The notes under the pieces were generated by a model that ran no database searches, was not told the DNA's origin, and saw only the letters and a list, made by a program, of their open reading frames with translations. DNA of 64,000 bases from Rhizobium sp. AQ_MP (lineage in GTDB: Bacteria > Pseudomonadota > Alphaproteobacteria > Rhizobiales > Rhizobiaceae), in assembly GCF_014237835.1 (NCBI RefSeq), contig NZ_JACJVI010000009.1, positions 1 through 64,000 of the forward strand, written 5' to 3'. Numbering within the stretch: position 1 is the first letter of the stretch; every line of letters starts with the position of its first letter. Shown piece after piece: positions 26,965 through 35,338 of this stretch. The translations under genes were made by a program, and so were the position numbers.

Positions 26965-27996
26965 TTACATCCCCTTCAAGGCATCGATCACCTTTTGCAG
27001 GTCGGCCGGGATCGGTGCTTCAAAGCGCATGGTCTTCCCCGTGGCCGGGTGTTCGAAGGCGAGCAGATAGGCGTGCAGGGCCTGACGATGGAACTTGTTG
27101 ACGGCGCGCTTGGCGTCTTCGGGCAGGAGATTGGCCTTGGTCTTGAAGGCGGCGCCATATTCCTGGTCGCCGATCAGGGGATTGCCGATATGGGCCATGT
27201 GGACGCGGATCTGGTGCGTGCGGCCGGTTTCCAGCCGGCACTCGACCAGCGACGCGAGGCAGGTGGCGTCGGGCTTTTCGCCGTAACGTTCGAGCACGGT
27301 GTAGTGGGTGATGGCCTCCCGGGCGTCGTCGGTGTCCTCGCGCTTGACCGTGCGCTTGGTGCGGTCGGCGCCAGAACGGCCAAGGGCTGCATCGATCGTC
27401 CCGGCCAGCGTGCGCGGGCGGCCCCAGACGATGGCGCGATAGGCGCGTTCCAATGGGCCTGTGCGGCCATGGTCGGCAAACTGGTCGGCGAGGTGACGGT
27501 GGGCGATGTCGTTCTTGGCAACGACCATCACGCCCGACGTGTCCTTGTCGAGGCGGTGGACGATGCCCGGGCGCTTGACTCCACCGATGCCCGACAGGCT
27601 GTCGCCGCAGTGGTAGATCAGCGCATTGACCAGCGTGCCATTCCAGTTGCCCGCACCCGGATGCACGACGAGGCCGGGAGGCTTCGCAATCACGATCAGG
27701 TCCTTGTCCTCGTAGAGAACGTCGAGCGGGATGTTCTCGCCCTTTGGCTGCGGATCCTCGGGTTCCGGCAGATCGACAACAACGGTGTCGCCCGGCTTGA
27801 TCTTGCGGTTCGGGCTGTCCAGCAGATTGCCGTTCAGCTGCACCGCGCCCTGTTCGATCAGCGCCTTGACCCGGTTGCGGGAAAACTCCTGCCCGAGGGC
27901 GGCCGTCAGCCAGGCATCGATGCGGCCCTCGGCATCATCCTCGGCAATCAGCTCTTTCCTTGATGCGGCGGCTTCGTTAAAGGGTTCGGTCATCAT
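26965..27996 (-). CDS. RluA/RluD family pseudouridine synthase
   Basis: A 343-residue rRNA pseudouridine synthase. An N-terminal S4 RNA-binding domain (about residues 23-75, SRNRVKALIEQGAVQLNG) precedes the catalytic domain with the HRLDKDTSG motif that holds the catalytic Asp, and RTHQIRVHMAHIGNPLIGD near residue 268. This arrangement matches RluD, which modifies helix 69 of 23S rRNA, but RluC/RluA relatives cannot be excluded. It is divergent from the small membrane protein gene at 28166. Confidence 0.93.
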   Translation of the reverse strand: MMTEPFNEAAASRKELIAEDDAEGRIDAWLTAALGQEFSRNRVKALIEQGAVQLNGNLLDSPNRKIKPGDTVVVDLPEPEDPQPKGENIPLDVLYEDKDLIVIAKPPGLVVHPGAGNWNGTLVNALIYHCGDSLSGIGGVKRPGIVHRLDKDTSGVMVVAKNDIAHRHLADQFADHGRTGPLERAYRAIVWGRPRTLAGTIDAALGRSGADRTKRTVKREDTDDAREAITHYTVLERYGEKPDATCLASLVECRLETGRTHQIRVHMAHIGNPLIGDQEYGAAFKTKANLLPEDAKRAVNKFHRQALHAYLLAFEHPATGKTMRFEAPIPADLQKVIDALKGM

Positions 27997-28165
27997 GTCA
28001 TCCCGTCATACGGCGGCCGGGGCTTTGGCCTTTGTCGCTGCCATTTGGCACAGACCGGGGTTTTCGACAATCGACTGCCGGTCCGCCCGGCCACTTTATC
28101 CGGCTCGTTCGCGCCGGTGGAAGCGTCGAGAGCAGCGCGAACGCAAGTGGGAAATGATTGCAGCC

Positions 28166-28558
28166 ATGGCGCATATCGACGACGAGAACCAGGAAGAGAA
28201 GCCGCTTGATCCGGCAATGGAAAGCGTTCGCCGCAAGATGGTCAAGCTGCAGTTGATCTCCGGCGGCATCATGGCGACGCTCTTCCTCGCCGTTCTCGTC
28301 TCGATCTTCTACAAGCTGACGCGCGAGGAGGGTGGTGCGCAGCCGGTGGCGACGACATCGCAGCCCTTCGCCGTGCCCTCCGATCAGCCGCTCAGCGTGA
28401 CGGCGAACCTGCCGGCCGGCTTCCGGGTCGTCCAGACCTCGCTTTCCGGCAGTCAGATCCTCATCTATGGCGAAACCGCTGCCGGCGAAAGAAAGGCCTT
28501 CGTTTTCGATCTCGCGCTCGGCCGCATCATTGCCGACGTAACGCTGGCCGGCGGCTGA
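28166..28558 (+). CDS. small single-pass membrane protein (DUF6476-like)
   Basis: A 130-residue protein with an acidic N-terminus, a transmembrane helix near residues 35-52 (GGIMATLFLAVLVSIFY), and a periplasmic beta-rich domain ending in GETAAGERKAFVFDLALGR. It resembles proteins grouped as DUF6476 in Rhizobiales; that name is from memory and not verified. A second ATG four codons upstream is possible. It ends eight bases before the TrmH-like methyltransferase gene, so the two are probably co-transcribed. Confidence 0.75.
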   Translation: MAHIDDENQEEKPLDPAMESVRRKMVKLQLISGGIMATLFLAVLVSIFYKLTREEGGAQPVATTSQPFAVPSDQPLSVTANLPAGFRVVQTSLSGSQILIYGETAAGERKAFVFDLALGRIIADVTLAGG

Positions 28559-28566
28559 GGCAGGCC

Positions 28567-29400
28567 GTGGGACAGGCCCGTCTCATCGAGATCACCGATC
28601 CCGGCGATCCGAGGATTGCCGAATTCACGGCGATCCGCGAGCGGGACCTCACCGGGCGCCAGGGGCAGTTTATTGCCGAGGGTACGGTGGTGCTTTCCAT
28701 GCTTGCCAAGGCGCATGGTCGGGCAGGCGGGGTTCGGGCGGAAAAACTTCTGCTTCTTGAGAACCGGGTGGTGGGGCTTTCCCATCTGATCGGGCAATTC
28801 CCTTCGGATCTGCCTGTGTATGTCGCCTCGGCGGCCGTGCTGGATGCTATCGCGGGTTTTCATCTCCATCGCGGTGTCCTGGCGCTTGGCAGCCGTGTGG
28901 CGCCTCCCGGTCTGCATGACATGATTGCTGGCCTGCCGGAGGACGCGCTGGTCCTGGTCGGATGCGGCATCTCCAATCACGACAATGTCGGGGCCCTGTT
29001 TCGCAATGCAGCCGGATTTGCGGCGGATGCGGTGCTCCTTGATGCGACTTGCTGCGACCCGCTCTATCGCAAGGCGCTGCGTGTATCCGTCGGCTCGGTT
29101 CTGACGGTGCCCTATGCGCGGCAGGAAAGTGCCGAGGCGGTCCTCGGAGCGCTGGCGCAGGCAGGGTTTGAAATCTGGGCTTTGTCGCCGGATGGTGCCG
29201 TCGAGATCGGAACCATCGTGCCCGGTCGGCGTGTTGCTCTGGTGATGGGGACGGAAGGCGAGGGGCTGCCTGCTTCCATTCTCGACCGCTTCCGCTCGGC
29301 GAGGATCGCGCAGGCTTCAGGGCTGGACAGCCTCAATGTCGGGACTGCGAGCGGTATTGCCCTCTATGCCATCGCGCGGGCCCTGGGGCGCCTCGGTTAA
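28567..29400 (+). CDS. TrmH/SpoU family RNA 2-prime-O-methyltransferase
   Basis: A 277-residue SPOUT-class RNA methyltransferase. The three SpoU motifs are in order: NVGALFRNAAGF (about residue 141), LVMGTEGEGLP (about 226), and SLNVGTASGIALY at the end, which forms the SAM-binding trefoil knot. The N-terminal part is a substrate-binding L30e-like domain. The start is GTG, directly after the stop of the upstream membrane protein. The target, rRNA or tRNA, is not visible in the sequence. Confidence 0.92.
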   Translation: MGQARLIEITDPGDPRIAEFTAIRERDLTGRQGQFIAEGTVVLSMLAKAHGRAGGVRAEKLLLLENRVVGLSHLIGQFPSDLPVYVASAAVLDAIAGFHLHRGVLALGSRVAPPGLHDMIAGLPEDALVLVGCGISNHDNVGALFRNAAGFAADAVLLDATCCDPLYRKALRVSVGSVLTVPYARQESAEAVLGALAQAGFEIWALSPDGAVEIGTIVPGRRVALVMGTEGEGLPASILDRFRSARIAQASGLDSLNVGTASGIALYAIARALGRLG

Positions 29401-29441
29401 CGCCCTGTCGCACCCCAGCGGTCAAGCTGCAGATCCGCCCC

Positions 29442-30614
29442 TTACTCGGCCGGGGTTGCCATGCCGGCACCACGGCCGATGGAAGGCTCCATGGCGAGAA
29501 CACGATCAACCAGGCTCTTGCTCTTCTCACCCGTCTTCGGCTGAGACGAAACAAGATCGCCGATCACAGACTGTTCGCCTTCCCGAGCGGCGGTCAAAAC
29601 AATCATCTTGGCGGCGATATCGCCAAGTTCTTCGCGAAGCGCATCGTCCTCCGTTGAGGCCTTCGCCTTCAGCAGGCGCTCGGTCAATGCCGTCTGGCTC
29701 TGGCGGATATCGATTTCGAGCGCCGCCGTATCCGTGGCACGGTTGGAATTCGCAATCTCGTCTTCGGGCATGGCAAGATCTTTCATCTCGGGCATGGCGA
29801 GGCCCGCCTCCCGCAGGGCACGCTGGGCCTCACGAAGCTGAGCATTGGCGGTCTTCAGCTTGGCACGAACGTCCCGCAATTCACGCGTTCTGCGATCGAG
29901 GAGCGATCCGGTGTCGGCACGGTCGGCAGCGTCGCGGGCGAGCGTGTCTTCGAGGCGAATGACCTTATGCTCTTCCTGAGCGAGGCGCAGTTCCGCATCC
30001 TTGGCCCGCTTGCTGAGCAGCTTGTTTTCCCGGCGCAGTTCCTCGCGCTCGTCGCGCATCCCCAGAATACGGGTCTTCAGATTGTCGATTTCGGTGTCGC
30101 GGCTCATCGCCTCGATCCGCATCGTATCCATGTCGGCCAGAAGGCGCGTCATGCGGGCAGCGCGATTTTCAAGCTCGACATCCTTGGCGGCCGCAGCGTT
30201 CTCGACCCGCTTCAGCATTTCGCGCAGTGAGGTGATTTCGACATCGCCGCGCCGTAGGCGAGAGCGCAGATCGGCGGCTTCCGTGCTCATCTCCTCGATC
30301 TGGACCTTCAGCTCCTTGGTCTCGGTGACGAGGCGTGCAGCATCGCTGCTCAACGCCTCGTTCTTCAGGTTGAGACCGATCGACTTTTCCCGTTCACGGC
30401 TCAGTTCGTGCTGGGTCCGGGCATTCTCCGCAGCGTAGAGTGCGCGCACCATATCCTTCTGGGCACGGATTTCCTGAGGGCTGAGCGGCATGGTCGCCTT
30501 CAACCGGTTTTCCGTGTAGCGGACAACACGCTGATGCACCGCCGGGGCGACAAGCATCACCAGCAGCGCCGCCGCCATAAATCCCATCGCGAAAATCAGG
30601 CTATATTCAATCAC
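29442..30614 (-). CDS. membrane-anchored coiled-coil protein, unknown
   Basis: A 390-residue protein. The N-terminal helix (IFAMGFMAAALLVMLVAPAV) anchors it, and residues of roughly 50-270 form a long coiled coil rich in Glu, Arg and Leu with regular heptads. The C-terminal 110 residues are less charged and end in a Gly/Pro-rich tail. It is like cytoplasm-facing scaffold proteins in architecture. It stands a few genes from the CtrA block in what seems to be conserved rhizobial order, which hints at a cell-envelope or cell-cycle role but does not prove it. Confidence 0.8.
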   Translation of the reverse strand: MIEYSLIFAMGFMAAALLVMLVAPAVHQRVVRYTENRLKATMPLSPQEIRAQKDMVRALYAAENARTQHELSREREKSIGLNLKNEALSSDAARLVTETKELKVQIEEMSTEAADLRSRLRRGDVEITSLREMLKRVENAAAAKDVELENRAARMTRLLADMDTMRIEAMSRDTEIDNLKTRILGMRDEREELRRENKLLSKRAKDAELRLAQEEHKVIRLEDTLARDAADRADTGSLLDRRTRELRDVRAKLKTANAQLREAQRALREAGLAMPEMKDLAMPEDEIANSNRATDTAALEIDIRQSQTALTERLLKAKASTEDDALREELGDIAAKMIVLTAAREGEQSVIGDLVSSQPKTGEKSKSLVDRVLAMEPSIGRGAGMATPAE

Positions 30615-30773
30615 GACCGCGCCAGTGCACTAGGATAGCATTAGAAGATAGTTAAGCATGCTGGCATGCGCCGAGCAAGCAGAACAGCCCGACGCGGCCC
30701 ATGCTTCAACCAATATGGCTAACGACAGAGCAGATCGAGCTTGCATCAGCCTGAACGAGAGCTTGATGCCCGC

Positions 30774-31361
30774 TCAGAAGGGGTTCCAGGTGGGGGTGCG
30801 GGTGAGCTTCAGATATCCGACGTTGACACCAAGCCGCGCGCCGATACCAGTGCGAATCGGCACAAGGATCACGTCGCGGCTTTTCAGCACGGTCATACCA
30901 ACACCGGCGACGATATAGGCCGAGCCGCTCACGCCGCCGTAACGGGAATAAAGCGTGTCCACATCGGGGAGGTCGTAGACGAGCATCATGGTGCGAGTGC
31001 CATTGCCGCCATAGTCGATGCCAAGCGACGGGCCCTGCCAGAAAACATCATGCTGGCCGACATTCTTGGTGTAGAGCGTGCCCTCGCCATAGGTCAGGCC
31101 AGCAATGAGGGCGCCGGAGCCTTCCTGGCCGAGGATGTAACCGTTCGGCAGACCGTATTGCTCGAAGGCCTGCTCGATAACCTTGGCGAGCGCGCCGCTG
31201 GTTTCGCCGAAGAAGCCATGGCCTGCGTCGACCACTTCCTGGATCGAATATTCGCCGGCAGCCTCGGCAGGGCGCTGGACCGCAACGAGGCTGATCGTCG
31301 CCAGAACGGCCAGGACGAACGACCGAAACAGCGGCAGGGAGCGATGGGGCAGGTGACGCAT
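30774..31361 (-). CDS. eipA: EipA family envelope protein (DUF1134)
   Basis: A 195-residue periplasmic protein. A signal peptide ends near PAEAAGEY (residue 35), and the rest is the DUF1134 domain with DAGHGFFGETSGALAKVIE, the GLTYGEGTLY strand pair, and the C-terminal GIGARLGVNVGYLK. In Brucella and Caulobacter this family, named EipA, is needed for envelope integrity and its gene is regulated within the cell-cycle network. Here it lies divergent from chpT, which fits that view. The family call is firm; the function is taken from the homologues. Confidence 0.88.
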   Translation of the reverse strand: MRHLPHRSLPLFRSFVLAVLATISLVAVQRPAEAAGEYSIQEVVDAGHGFFGETSGALAKVIEQAFEQYGLPNGYILGQEGSGALIAGLTYGEGTLYTKNVGQHDVFWQGPSLGIDYGGNGTRTMMLVYDLPDVDTLYSRYGGVSGSAYIVAGVGMTVLKSRDVILVPIRTGIGARLGVNVGYLKLTRTPTWNPF

Positions 31362-31433
31362 GGTGCCTCCTAAATGCGAAGCCGACGGATTCGGCGTCTT
31401 CCTTGGGGGTAATTAAACCTAGCGAGCATCGTC

Positions 31434-31448
31434 TTAATAATCGGTTTA
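31434..31448. promoter_or_regulatory. putative CtrA box (chpT/eipA spacer)
   Basis: TTAA (31434-31437), seven bases, TTTA (31445-31448): one mismatch to the CtrA consensus TTAA-N7-TTAA. It lies between the divergent chpT and eipA genes. A GATTC site (GANTC, CcrM methylation) is at 31388-31392 in the same spacer. Confidence 0.5.
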
Positions 31449-31551
31449 CCAAATATGGTGTCATTATGGCCGAACGGCATCCGACCAAGTCGCGGCCTGC
31501 GGACGCGTGTCCGCCTGTTGCGCTGAGGGTCCACATCTTCTGGAGACGACC

Positions 31552-32196
31552 ATGGCGAAGAACCCCAACCTCACGCTTGCAGGGCCCGACCTTGCCGCAC
31601 TGCTCTGCAGCCGCGTCTGCCATGACGTGATCTCGCCAGTTGGCGCCATCAACAACGGTCTCGAGCTGCTTGACGAAGGTGGCGCCGATGCTGACGCAAT
31701 GGATCTCATCCGCACGAGCGCCCTCAATGCTTCGGTGCGCCTGAAGTTTGCCCGCCTCGCCTTCGGTGCATCGGGTTCAGTCGGCGCCTCGATCGATACC
31801 GGCGAGGCCGAGAAGGCGGCCAAGGATTTTGCGCTGGCGGAAAAGAAGACCGAGGTGACATGGAACGGCCCGCGCGCCATCATCGCCAAGAACCGGGTCA
31901 AGCTGCTCCTCAATCTCTTCCTGGTCGCCTATGGCGCCATCCCGCGCGGGGGCTCGCTCGATATCCATCTGGAGAATCCCGAGACGGACGCAAAGTTCAA
32001 GATCGTCGCCAAGGGTCGCATGCTGCGCGTGCCGCCCAAATACCAGGAAATCCTGTCCGGACACCTGGAAGAGGCGGTGGATGCACATTCGATCCAGCCT
32101 TACTACACGGTGCTTCTGGCAGAGGAATGCGGGATGGAACTCAAGTGCGTGCCCAGCGAAGGCGAGATCGCCTTTACCGCTGAGGTTGTTTCCTAA
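31552..32196 (+). CDS. chpT: histidine phosphotransferase ChpT
   Basis: A 214-residue dimeric histidine phosphotransferase that relays phosphate from CckA to CtrA and CpdR. The phospho-accepting His is in SRVCHDVISPVGAI at residue 24, in the DHp-like helical hairpin. The C-terminal half is a degenerate ATPase-like fold without nucleotide-binding boxes. The frame is open 15 codons upstream, but the ATG at 31552 follows GGAGACG and starts the conserved protein. CtrA, its target, is encoded 0.6 kb downstream on the other strand. Confidence 0.93.
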   Translation: MAKNPNLTLAGPDLAALLCSRVCHDVISPVGAINNGLELLDEGGADADAMDLIRTSALNASVRLKFARLAFGASGSVGASIDTGEAEKAAKDFALAEKKTEVTWNGPRAIIAKNRVKLLLNLFLVAYGAIPRGGSLDIHLENPETDAKFKIVAKGRMLRVPPKYQEILSGHLEEAVDAHSIQPYYTVLLAEECGMELKCVPSEGEIAFTAEVVS

Positions 32197-32232
32197 GCCG
32201 TATCAAACCGGGACGCGAAAGGCTTGCTACCG

Positions 32233-32247
32233 GTAACCTTTCCTTAG
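32233..32247. promoter_or_regulatory. putative CtrA box before receiver gene
   Basis: GTAA (32233-32236), seven bases, TTAG (32244-32247). The core AACCTTTC is also seen in the element at 33836-33850 (reverse strand) next to ctrA and in the one upstream of the transglycosylase gene. Two mismatches to the CtrA half-sites make this a moderate candidate. Confidence 0.35.
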
Positions 32248-32309
32248 TCGAAGGGCGATATGTTAACGAATGCATTTCAAATCCTCGATTGCGGGGAGGG
32301 GAGTTGACC

Positions 32310-32672
32310 ATGAAGCGCTTGATGATCGCAGACGGCTCGGACATCGTTCGCAAGGTCGGCAAAAAGATCCTGTCGGAGCTTGGCTATCAGGTGTCGGAAG
32401 CCTCTTCCGGACGTGAGGCTCTCTCCCGCTGTGAACGGGAACTTCCCGATGTGATGATCGTCGACGCCGGTCTGGACGACGCCCTCAATCTGATCTCCAA
32501 TGTCAGAGCACTGCCCGAGGGCAAAGCGGTGAAGATCTACTATTGCGTGGTCGAAGCCGAGCTGAAGGTAATGATGGCGGGCAAGCGTGCCGGCGCCAGC
32601 GATTTCCTGCTCAAGCCCTTCGATCGTGAGATCCTGACCAAGACTTTCGGCGACAAGGCCATCGCGGCCTGA
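32310..32672 (+). CDS. stand-alone receiver-domain protein, atypical
   Basis: A 120-residue single-domain response regulator. The likely phospho-acceptor is Asp52 in VMIVDAGLDDAL and the conserved Lys is in DFLLKPF. Two departures from the norm are visible: the acidic pocket near the N-terminus reads ADGSD instead of two adjacent acidic residues, and the usual Thr/Ser in strand 4 is Cys (IYYCVVE). It is not CpdR by sequence. It is encoded between chpT and ctrA, so a role in the same phosphorelay, possibly as a phosphate sink, is inferred. The ATG follows GGGGAG. Confidence 0.85.
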   Translation: MKRLMIADGSDIVRKVGKKILSELGYQVSEASSGREALSRCERELPDVMIVDAGLDDALNLISNVRALPEGKAVKIYYCVVEAELKVMMAGKRAGASDFLLKPFDREILTKTFGDKAIAA

Positions 32673-32698
32673 TTTCCCTGAGTTCAGATCCAATTGTT

Positions 32699-32731
32699 AA
32701 AGGCGGTGCCAGGAGCGCCGCCTTTTCTGTT
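32699..32731 (+). terminator. Rho-independent terminator
   Basis: AAAGGCGG (32699-32706) pairs with CCGCCTTT (32718-32725), followed by TCTGTTT. It lies after the receiver gene, between it and the converging ctrA. Confidence 0.8.
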
Positions 32732-32822
32732 TGAATGTTCCGTTTGGATCCGGTCACGAGATCCCAAAATGCCAGAGTCCCGCGTCATGGACGCGGGCCT
32801 CTTGATGACACAGCGGAAAGGC

Positions 32823-33524
32823 TCAGGCCGTTTCCATATATTCCGAACCATCCGGCTCGCGCAGCACATAACCGCGGCCCCAGACAGTTTCGATGTAGTT
32901 GGCGCCGCCGGCGGCGTTGGCAAGCTTCTTGCGCAGCTTGCAGATGAAGACGTCGATGATCTTCAGTTCCGGCTCGTCCATGCCACCATAAAGGTGGTTC
33001 AGGAACATTTCCTTGGTGAGAGTCGTGCCCTTGCGCAGCGAGAGCAGCTCCAGCATCTGGTATTCCTTGCCCGTCAGGTGAACGCGCTGGCCGCCGACCT
33101 CAACAGTCTTGGCGTCGAGGTTCACGATCAGCTCGCCGGTCACGATGATCGACTGGGCATGGCCCTTGGAGCGGCGAACGATCGCATGAATGCGGGCAAC
33201 GAGCTCGTCCTTGTGGAACGGCTTCGTCATGTAGTCGTCGGCGCCGAAGCCGAGACCACGGACCTTGTCTTCGATACCTGCCATACCGGAAAGGATCAGG
33301 ATGGGCGTTTTCACCTTGGACAGGCGAAGGGTACGCAGCACCTCGTAACCGGACATGTCGGGCAGGTTCAGGTCGAGCAGAATGATATCGTAGTCGTAGA
33401 GCTTACCGAGATCGACACCTTCTTCGCCGAGGTCGGTGGTGTAGACGTTGAAGCTCTCGGACTTGAGCATCAGTTCGATGCTCTGCGCCGTCGCGCTATC
33501 GTCTTCAATGAGTAGAACCCGCAT
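32823..33524 (-). CDS. ctrA: cell-cycle master response regulator CtrA
   Basis: A 233-residue OmpR-type response regulator. The receiver has acidic pocket EDD (residues 7-9), phospho-acceptor Asp51 in LLDLNLPD, and Lys in DDYMTKPF. The C-terminal winged helix binds TTAA-N7-TTAA and includes [11 protein letters not shown] and [11 protein letters not shown]. CtrA blocks replication initiation and activates division, motility and envelope genes. It is fed by ChpT and opposed by SciP, both encoded within 2.1 kb. The C-terminus ends in Thr-Ala, relevant to ClpXP turnover. Motifs and length match the family throughout. Confidence 0.98.
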   Translation of the reverse strand: MRVLLIEDDSATAQSIELMLKSESFNVYTTDLGEEGVDLGKLYDYDIILLDLNLPDMSGYEVLRTLRLSKVKTPILILSGMAGIEDKVRGLGFGADDYMTKPFHKDELVARIHAIVRRSKGHAQSIIVTGELIVNLDAKTVEVGGQRVHLTGKEYQMLELLSLRKGTTLTKEMFLNHLYGGMDEPELKIIDVFICKLRKKLANAAGGANYIETVWGRGYVLREPDGSEYMETA

Positions 33525-33958
33525 ATTTATCCCCTTTACCGCCGCCGAAAGGTCAAGATGGCCCCCTACGCGATACGGATCCAGTCGTTGCCTGATTTGA
33601 AGGCTGCCACCAATTGGTTAACAAATTCTGATTCCCTCTGGCAAGGTGTATCGAATTTATTAAGCAAAGATATCAGCCTCCTGATTCTTCATGTGTTTCG
33701 GTCATCGCCACACCTGAATCTGCGCCTCAGGAAAACCCTGTAACCGATTCATTTGACTCATCATTGTCAGGAGCTCTTTTCGGGCTCTGGCATTTACTGA
33801 CCCTTAAGTGATCGGCCTTATCATTAACGATGCCCGTAAACGAAAGGTTACCAAAGGTAGCTTTTTGTTAACGCCGCGGACTTTTTTTGGACGAATCGGT
33901 GGCGGGCGTGTTGAGTAGCAAGTGTGGCGGGGGGTCTCGCATCACGGGAGTATTGCGT
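33525..33958. promoter_or_regulatory. divergent ctrA / fliJ-like regulatory spacer
   Basis: This 434-bp spacer has no gene. It carries five GANTC sites (33631, 33684, 33746, 33755 and 33893), four of them within 130 bp, which would be targets of the CcrM methylase and GcrA. TTTA-N7-TTAA at 33793-33807 is a one-mismatch CtrA box, and a TAAC-N7-TTAC element (reverse strand, 33836-33850) is nearby. Further TTAA half-sites are at 33619, 33661, 33824 and 33868. The layout agrees with methylation-controlled, autoregulated ctrA promoters. Confidence 0.6.
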
Positions 33959-34309
33959 ATGAAGTCGCGTGAGAGCCTGGTACGCCTGAAGGGATTTCAG
34001 GTTACCGAAAAGCGTCGGCAATTGCAGCAGTTGCAGTCTATGATGTCGGAGTTCGAACGGATGTCGAAAGAGCTTGAGGCTCAGATCGGCATCGAAGAAA
34101 AGAAATCGGGCATCACCGATCCCAATCATTTCGCCTATCCCACCTTCGCCAAGGCGGCACGCCAACGCGCGGACAATCTCCAGGTCTCGATCCGAGAGCT
34201 GAGGGTCCAGCAGGAAGCGGCAGAACTGGCGTTGGAAGAGGCTGAAGCGGAATACCAGAAGGCTGCGGCTCTCGAAGAGCGCGATGGCCAGATGCGTGTC
34301 CGGGCCTGA
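33959..34309 (+). CDS. fliJ: FliJ-like flagellar export protein
   Basis: A 116-residue, almost wholly helical protein, Gln/Glu/Arg-rich with a long antiparallel coiled-coil pattern (VTEKRRQLQQLQ; later RELRVQQEAAELALEEAEAE). This matches FliJ, the stalk-like component of the flagellar type III export ATPase. The ATG at 33959 follows GGGAG with eight bases of spacing; the frame is open 24 codons upstream. It is divergent from ctrA with CtrA-box-like elements between, in keeping with CtrA control of motility. The other export genes are not in this window. Confidence 0.75.
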   Translation: MKSRESLVRLKGFQVTEKRRQLQQLQSMMSEFERMSKELEAQIGIEEKKSGITDPNHFAYPTFAKAARQRADNLQVSIRELRVQQEAAELALEEAEAEYQKAAALEERDGQMRVRA

Positions 34310-34397
34310 ATTTAACGGTTCAGTCTGGTTGAGATTTCGAAATGGAAGGCGGGCGAGGGCAATCCTCCGTCCGCCTTCGTTCGTTTTGCGCTACGTC

Positions 34398-34682
34398 TTA
34401 CTTGCGCACGTCGTTCCAGTCGGGGTGACGGTCCATCTGCGACTTCATGAAGGGGCAGAGCGGAATGATCTTCCAGCCGCCGCTGCGCGCTTCGGTAACG
34501 GCATGTTCGGCGAGCGCCTGGCCGGCGCCTTTTCCGCGCATGCTGGACGGCACTTCGGTATGGTCAACGATAATCAGCGTGGCCGAAGCACGCGAATAGG
34601 TCATGATCGCCGGCTCTTCGATCCCCTCGATGTGGAGGACATAGCGTCCGCCGGAGCCTGCTTCTTCGCTTCTGATCTGCAT
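34398..34682 (-). CDS. small GNAT-like N-acetyltransferase (YidJ/YjdJ type)
   Basis: A 94-residue single-domain acetyltransferase of the short GNAT group. The acetyl-CoA loop appears as VPSSMRGKGAGQAL, and the C-terminal PLCPFMKSQMDRHPDW is the family hallmark. The ATG at 34682 follows AGGAGG. Members of this group have no fixed substrate. It is divergent from the PqiA-like gene. Confidence 0.88.
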   Translation of the reverse strand: MQIRSEEAGSGGRYVLHIEGIEEPAIMTYSRASATLIIVDHTEVPSSMRGKGAGQALAEHAVTEARSGGWKIIPLCPFMKSQMDRHPDWNDVRK

Positions 34683-34771
34683 TGTTGCCTCCTGTTGCCG
34701 CGTTCTTGTGGTTCTGATTAACATCGACGGTTGTTCGGCGGCAACGCGGTTGGGCGGATACGGTCTGTTCG

Positions 34772-35257
34772 ATGTGCAGGAAAGGAACCATCTTGCTCCT
34801 CTGGCTGAAGGCCTTGCTTCTCGTTGCGGCCGCTGCATCCTTCGCGCTCGGCGTGACGCTACCGCTGATGCGGTTCGAGAGCTTCTATGTCTTCTCGACC
34901 GATGCTTCGCTCGTCGAGGTGATCACATCTCTCTGGGCGGAAGGGGATCGGTTGCTGGCACTCCTCGTCGCGCTCGTCTCGATCGTCTTTCCCCTGGCCA
35001 AGCTGCTGCTTGTCGCCGCCGAACTCATGGCCGGTGCGCCGCTGGCAGGGCAGGGCGCGCTCTCCCGTCTGGTGCCGGTGCTGTCGAAATGGTCGATGAT
35101 GGATGTGTTGCTGGTCGCAATCTTGATCTTTGCGACCAAGACCAGCGGCCTTGCACAGGCTTTCACGCAGCCCGGGCTTTGGTTTTATGCGGGTTCCAGC
35201 CTTGCGGTCGTCATGCTGAGCGTGTTGAAGCAAGATGAGGTGGGCTACAAAACATGA
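34772..35257 (+). CDS. PqiA family inner membrane protein
   Basis: A 161-residue membrane protein with four hydrophobic helices, matching one half of paraquat-inducible protein A. The motif LPLMRFESFYVF follows helix 1, FPLAKLLLV lies in helix 2, and SKWSMMDVLLVAILIFATK is the conserved third segment. PqiA proteins act with MCE-type lipid transporters, but no MCE gene is adjacent. AAAGGA lies inside the frame before a TTG at 34793, so the true start may be seven codons further in. Confidence 0.85.
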   Translation: MCRKGTILLLWLKALLLVAAAASFALGVTLPLMRFESFYVFSTDASLVEVITSLWAEGDRLLALLVALVSIVFPLAKLLLVAAELMAGAPLAGQGALSRLVPVLSKWSMMDVLLVAILIFATKTSGLAQAFTQPGLWFYAGSSLAVVMLSVLKQDEVGYKT

Positions 35258-35338
35258 AACCGGCAGGCTGGGCCTTGCCGGTTCAGGTATGGGTCTGATG
35301 CAAATCACGGCGTGCCGGGCAGCCGGCACAAAAATCGA

